The position numbers and the translations under genes are program-made. The notes below the pieces were generated by a model. That model worked only from the letters and a program-made list of their open reading frames with translations, was not told the origin of the DNA and ran no database searches. From Alistipes sp. (lineage in GTDB: Bacteria; Bacteroidota; Bacteroidia; Bacteroidales; Rikenellaceae), in contig JAFYQY010000154.1 in the NCBI GenBank assembly GCA_017559685.1, positions 1-7,197 of the forward strand: a stretch of DNA of 7,197 nt. The letters run 5' to 3'. Of the stretch, positions 5,192 to 7,197 are shown one piece after another (positions within the stretch are counted from its first letter, which is position 1; each line of letters opens with the position of its first letter).

Positions 5192-6166
5192 GTGTTAACA
5201 TTTGATAAATTAAAGATTGTCTCAGACATTAATAACATTAGCAATATTGATGAAAGTGTATTCCACACAAATACCTTAGATGGTCAGATAATAGAGCAAA
5301 AATACTCTATCAGATCACCCTATCAACTATACATCGAAGCGGACTATGTAGAGCGAGAGCTTGTAGTAGAGTTTAGCGGCAAGATACTCAAAGACGACTA
5401 TCCCAAGCTTATCAATACTGATACCATAGCGACCTGTCTATCCAATATCAACGCCTTAGGGATATGCAAACTCAACACAGATAGGATACTCGAAGACGCA
5501 GAAGTAGTCAAAGCTGATGTATGTAAGGATATAGATTGTCCTGATTACAAGACTCTGACCGCAACACTAAAAGCGAGCATCAGCAACTATAATAAGTACG
5601 AAGCTCACAATATCAGTGGCAACTTCATCATAAAGAGGAGTCCTCAGACCACAGGTCTCCAGCGTCGACTAACTATATATAACAAGCATCGTGAGCTCCA
5701 GCGTGCCAGCAACCGCCGCTTCTTAGGCATCGTAGAGGATGGGCCAGGAATGCTAAAGGTCTTTGAGAACAAGGTTAGATTCGAGATGAACCTTAATAGC
5801 AAAGAGCAACTGCGGCAGTGTCTACATATATCCTCAACAGCTCATCATTCCGTCTTAAACAGCACTGCTAATCCATTTTTTGAGTTCCTTGATTCCGCTA
5901 TCCTCGACACAGATGCTGAAGAAAATTGCAACTCGCTAAGCGAGATAAAGAACCTGGCATTCTTGAAGTATTACGACACCAGTCTAGAGAAAATTGAGGC
6001 CGTGATACGGCGATACAAATCACCTGGCACACATCTATCTCAAGCAATGCGACCATATAGGCAGTTGCTTGCCAAGCTTTCCTCATTGCCGAGCGTGAGT
6101 ATCAAGGATAGGCTCCGAAAGTTGCTTATGGAGATAGTCGTCTTGTTCGGCATTGTATCATTTTAA
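5192..6166 (+). CDS. Phage/plasmid replication initiator, filamentous phage gene II/X type
   Basis: A 324-aa protein that would nick one DNA strand to start rolling-circle replication. It resembles the Phage_CRI/gene II family found in inoviruses and small plasmids: FDKLKIVS at residues 4-11; VVKADVCKD at 105-113, the conserved hydrophobic-Asp-V-x-x-D strand; RRLTIYNKHRELQ at 158-170; and FENKVRFEMNL at 191-201, the conserved basic/acidic strand. I cannot place the catalytic Tyr or the metal-binding His pair with certainty. Family members I know are often 350-420 aa (M13 pII is 410), so this copy is short and may lack the C terminus; it ends with an odd hydrophobic run. The start is GTG at 5192, because the codon just before it is an in-frame TAA and no ATG follows until far inside. 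An ATG at 5181 in another frame gives only MKNKC and overlaps the GTG. No coat, Zot/pI or integrase gene is adjacent. Confidence 0.72.
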   Translation: MLTFDKLKIVSDINNISNIDESVFHTNTLDGQIIEQKYSIRSPYQLYIEADYVERELVVEFSGKILKDDYPKLINTDTIATCLSNINALGICKLNTDRILEDAEVVKADVCKDIDCPDYKTLTATLKASISNYNKYEAHNISGNFIIKRSPQTTGLQRRLTIYNKHRELQRASNRRFLGIVEDGPGMLKVFENKVRFEMNLNSKEQLRQCLHISSTAHHSVLNSTANPFFEFLDSAILDTDAEENCNSLSEIKNLAFLKYYDTSLEKIEAVIRRYKSPGTHLSQAMRPYRQLLAKLSSLPSVSIKDRLRKLLMEIVVLFGIVSF

Positions 6167-6173
6167 TTATCAT

Positions 6174-6245
6174 ACTTTTTAATCTTTGATTGAGGCACTT
6201 ATACCTCCTTCTTTTGTAGCACTTTAACTTAAAAGATTAAAAAGT
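6174..6245. repeat. Perfect 14-bp inverted repeat after rep
   Basis: ACTTTTTAATCTTT (6174-6187) and AAAGATTAAAAAGT (6232-6245) are perfect reverse complements with a 44-nt spacer. The spacer holds a nested GAGG/CCTC stem (6192-6195 with 6204-6207). The repeat starts 7 nt after the rep stop. It could be a termination structure, a single-strand origin of a rolling-circle element, or a recombinase site. Confidence 0.6.
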
Positions 6246-6265
6246 TGAAAAGAATTTCACTTTTT
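6239..6265 (+). terminator. AT-rich terminator-like stem downstream of rep
   Basis: AAAAAGTTGAAA (6239-6250) pairs with TTTCACTTTTT (6255-6265) with one bulged T and an AGAA loop, leading into a T run. It shares its left arm with the 14-bp inverted repeat at 6174-6245, so only one of the two can form. With few G-C pairs it may be a weak terminator. Confidence 0.4.
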
Positions 6266-6277
6266 TGTGAGATAACT

Positions 6278-6308
6278 CTTGAAAAATAAAATCGAAAACT
6301 TATGTTTT
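6278..6308 (+). promoter_or_regulatory. Candidate promoter of the 6361 gene
   Basis: CTTG (6278-6281), 19 nt, then TATGTTTT (6301-6308): one mismatch in each Bacteroidetes box. The predicted leader would be about 45-50 nt of A/T-rich sequence before the ATG at 6361. Confidence 0.35.
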
Positions 6309-6360
6309 AGTAAAGAGCATTAAGCTCAGTAAAATAATTATCAAATAAAATAAATTAAAT

Positions 6361-6858
6361 ATGAAAAAGACAGCAGCTGATATTAAAGAGTTGTATGACC
6401 TATTGAGTCAGTCGAATCACTGGATGATTCGTGAGCAAATGAACATTTATCACATCGAGGAAAATGGTGCGATACACGTATTCTATGAGAAAGAACGAGA
6501 GTTTGTCAATGCGGAGGACAAAAGCCTAAGCATAGAGGTTAAGTTTAAGGAAGGATATTCCTATGTATCACCTCACGACCAGGCTCGATGTAAAGCCTAC
6601 GGAGATGATACGACCTACTATGGAGATGATAGATGCGATATATACGCATTCGTTAATTATCACCTTACTTCCCATCCCGACCACGCAGATATGGATATAG
6701 TTGACTCTCTTATCTGCAATATTGATGGTAAGGAGTTCTCAATTACTCCAACCCCATATCCTGGTCTGATGTACCAGGAGATACTAAGCAAGTCAAGGGT
6801 TCAGGAGAGAACGGTTGTATTAGGTAATCCCGATGAGATTCTTAATATCTCGTACTAA
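6361..6858 (+). CDS. Hypothetical protein of 165 aa, unrecognised
   Basis: I do not recognise a family. The protein is soluble-looking, acidic, without signal peptide or membrane segment. The N-terminal 30 residues are helical (KKTAADIKELYDLLSQSNHW); residues about 28-62 alternate like beta strands (MNIYHIEENGAIHVFYEKE); a Tyr/Asp-rich centre contains a near repeat YGDDTTYYGDDRCDIY at 80-95; the C-terminal part (CNIDGKEFSITPTPYPG) again looks like strands. It lies 194 nt after rep in the same direction but probably has its own promoter, so it may be cargo of the element or a neighbouring host gene. The ATG at 6361 follows a long A/T-rich stretch; a terminator follows 10 nt after the stop. Confidence 0.7.
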   Translation: MKKTAADIKELYDLLSQSNHWMIREQMNIYHIEENGAIHVFYEKEREFVNAEDKSLSIEVKFKEGYSYVSPHDQARCKAYGDDTTYYGDDRCDIYAFVNYHLTSHPDHADMDIVDSLICNIDGKEFSITPTPYPGLMYQEILSKSRVQERTVVLGNPDEILNISY

Positions 6859-6868
6859 GTAACACAAA

Positions 6869-6906
6869 CGGCAGCCACTCGTAAGGTGACTGCCGATTTC
6901 ATTTTT
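6869..6906 (+). terminator. Terminator between convergent genes
   Basis: CGGCAGCCAC (6869-6878) pairs with GTGACTGCCG (6886-6895) with one C-A mismatch and a TCGTAAG loop, followed by ATTTCATTTTT. It begins 10 nt after the 165-aa gene and lies just past the end of the convergent gene from the right, so it can serve both, though the U run favours the rightward gene. Confidence 0.8.
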
Positions 6907-7197
6907 AGTTAGCCTGGTTAACAAAGGTCTGCTGATAGTCGGATGGGGATAGCACCGTATCGTACAGACCAACAGCCTCGCCAGCGTGACGATTGATGCC
7001 AACATACTCCAGTGACGAGTCCTCGTAACGTTTGAACTTATAGATTGCATCGTTCATCAATGCCGAGTTGAATACATCAAGTGACACAAGCAACTCAAAG
7101 TCCTTTACCGATAGTCCTGTTACCTTCTTGAATAGGCCAGGCTCTAACTGGGTGATAACATCCTTCAAGCTACGCTCTCGGTAGTCGGTCAGATACA
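6905..7197 (-). CDS. C-terminal part of an unrecognised protein, cut by the right edge
   Basis: The frame is open from the right edge to a TAA at 6905-6907, so this is the last 96 codons or so of a longer gene whose start is outside the window. A TTG at 7168 could be taken as a start, but the upstream sequence in frame continues (YLTDYRERSLKD) and reads like normal protein, so a start there is unlikely. Visible text: GLFKKVTGLSVKDFELLVSL, FNSALMNDAIYKFKRYEDSS, then GINRHAGEAVGLYDTVLS. The helical GLSVKDFELL and LMNDAIYKFKRYED segments remind me of C termini of large ATPase or restriction/helicase-type proteins in Bacteroidales, but I cannot assign one. G+C is higher than in the rep module, so this may be where the host backbone or another element resumes. 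Confidence 0.7.
   Translation of the reverse strand, partial: YLTDYRERSLKDVITQLEPGLFKKVTGLSVKDFELLVSLDVFNSALMNDAIYKFKRYEDSSLEYVGINRHAGEAVGLYDTVLSPSDYQQTFVNQAN

Noticed and set aside
1..7197. CRISPR array, rRNA or tRNA genes
   Set aside because: No regularly spaced repeats and no recognisable rRNA or tRNA signature sequences.

Overview
The window reads as a chromosomal accessory stretch from a member of the Bacteroidales (Bacteroides, Prevotella or Alistipes relatives; genus not resolvable). The evidence is a fimbrillin-type lipoprotein, a DUF3575/DUF3868 pair known from Bacteroidales fimbrial loci, and several promoters of the Bacteroidetes type (TTTG, about 19-21 nt, TAnnTTTG). No operon encodes housekeeping functions.

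Layout. 1-354 is AT-rich and gene-free; it holds two tandem promoters facing left, out of the window. 355-2379 (+) is a two-gene operon: a small outer-membrane beta-barrel-like DUF3575 protein, then a DUF3868 protein with an OmpA-like segment and TPR-like tail, closed by a clean terminator. 2529-4031 (-) is convergent: a fimbrillin-family lipoprotein with a C-terminal BspA-type leucine-rich repeat section. Upstream of it lies a leader of about 330 nt (4032-4361) with its own promoter at 4367-4397. 4398-4919 has no convincing gene but several hairpins. 4920-6166 (+) is a small mobile-element module: a NUMOD3-like 64-aa protein and a filamentous-phage gene II/plasmid-type replication initiator. 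6361-6858 (+) is an unrecognised 165-aa protein ending in a terminator shared with a convergent gene that runs off the right edge.

How the parts may work together. The operon and the convergent lipoprotein gene together look like a reduced or rearranged surface-fimbria locus: secreted structural subunit with adhesin repeats on one strand, outer-membrane accessory proteins on the other, but no FimB/Mfa2-type anchor gene in view. The replication module has no other phage genes next to it (no Zot/pI ATPase, coat protein or integrase), so it looks like a remnant, a satellite or the edge of a larger element.

The least ordinary part is the fimbrillin leader. Reading toward the gene it contains a possible 80-codon reading frame, a Shine-Dalgarno-like AAAGGAG, a 5-codon reading frame (MVIVV), and a 12-of-13 bp inverted repeat whose distal arm is codons 2-5 of that mini-frame and whose proximal arm ends one base before the fimbrillin start codon. 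Upstream segments can form mutually exclusive pairings. This suggests translational or attenuation control of a surface adhesin. It is inferred from sequence only.
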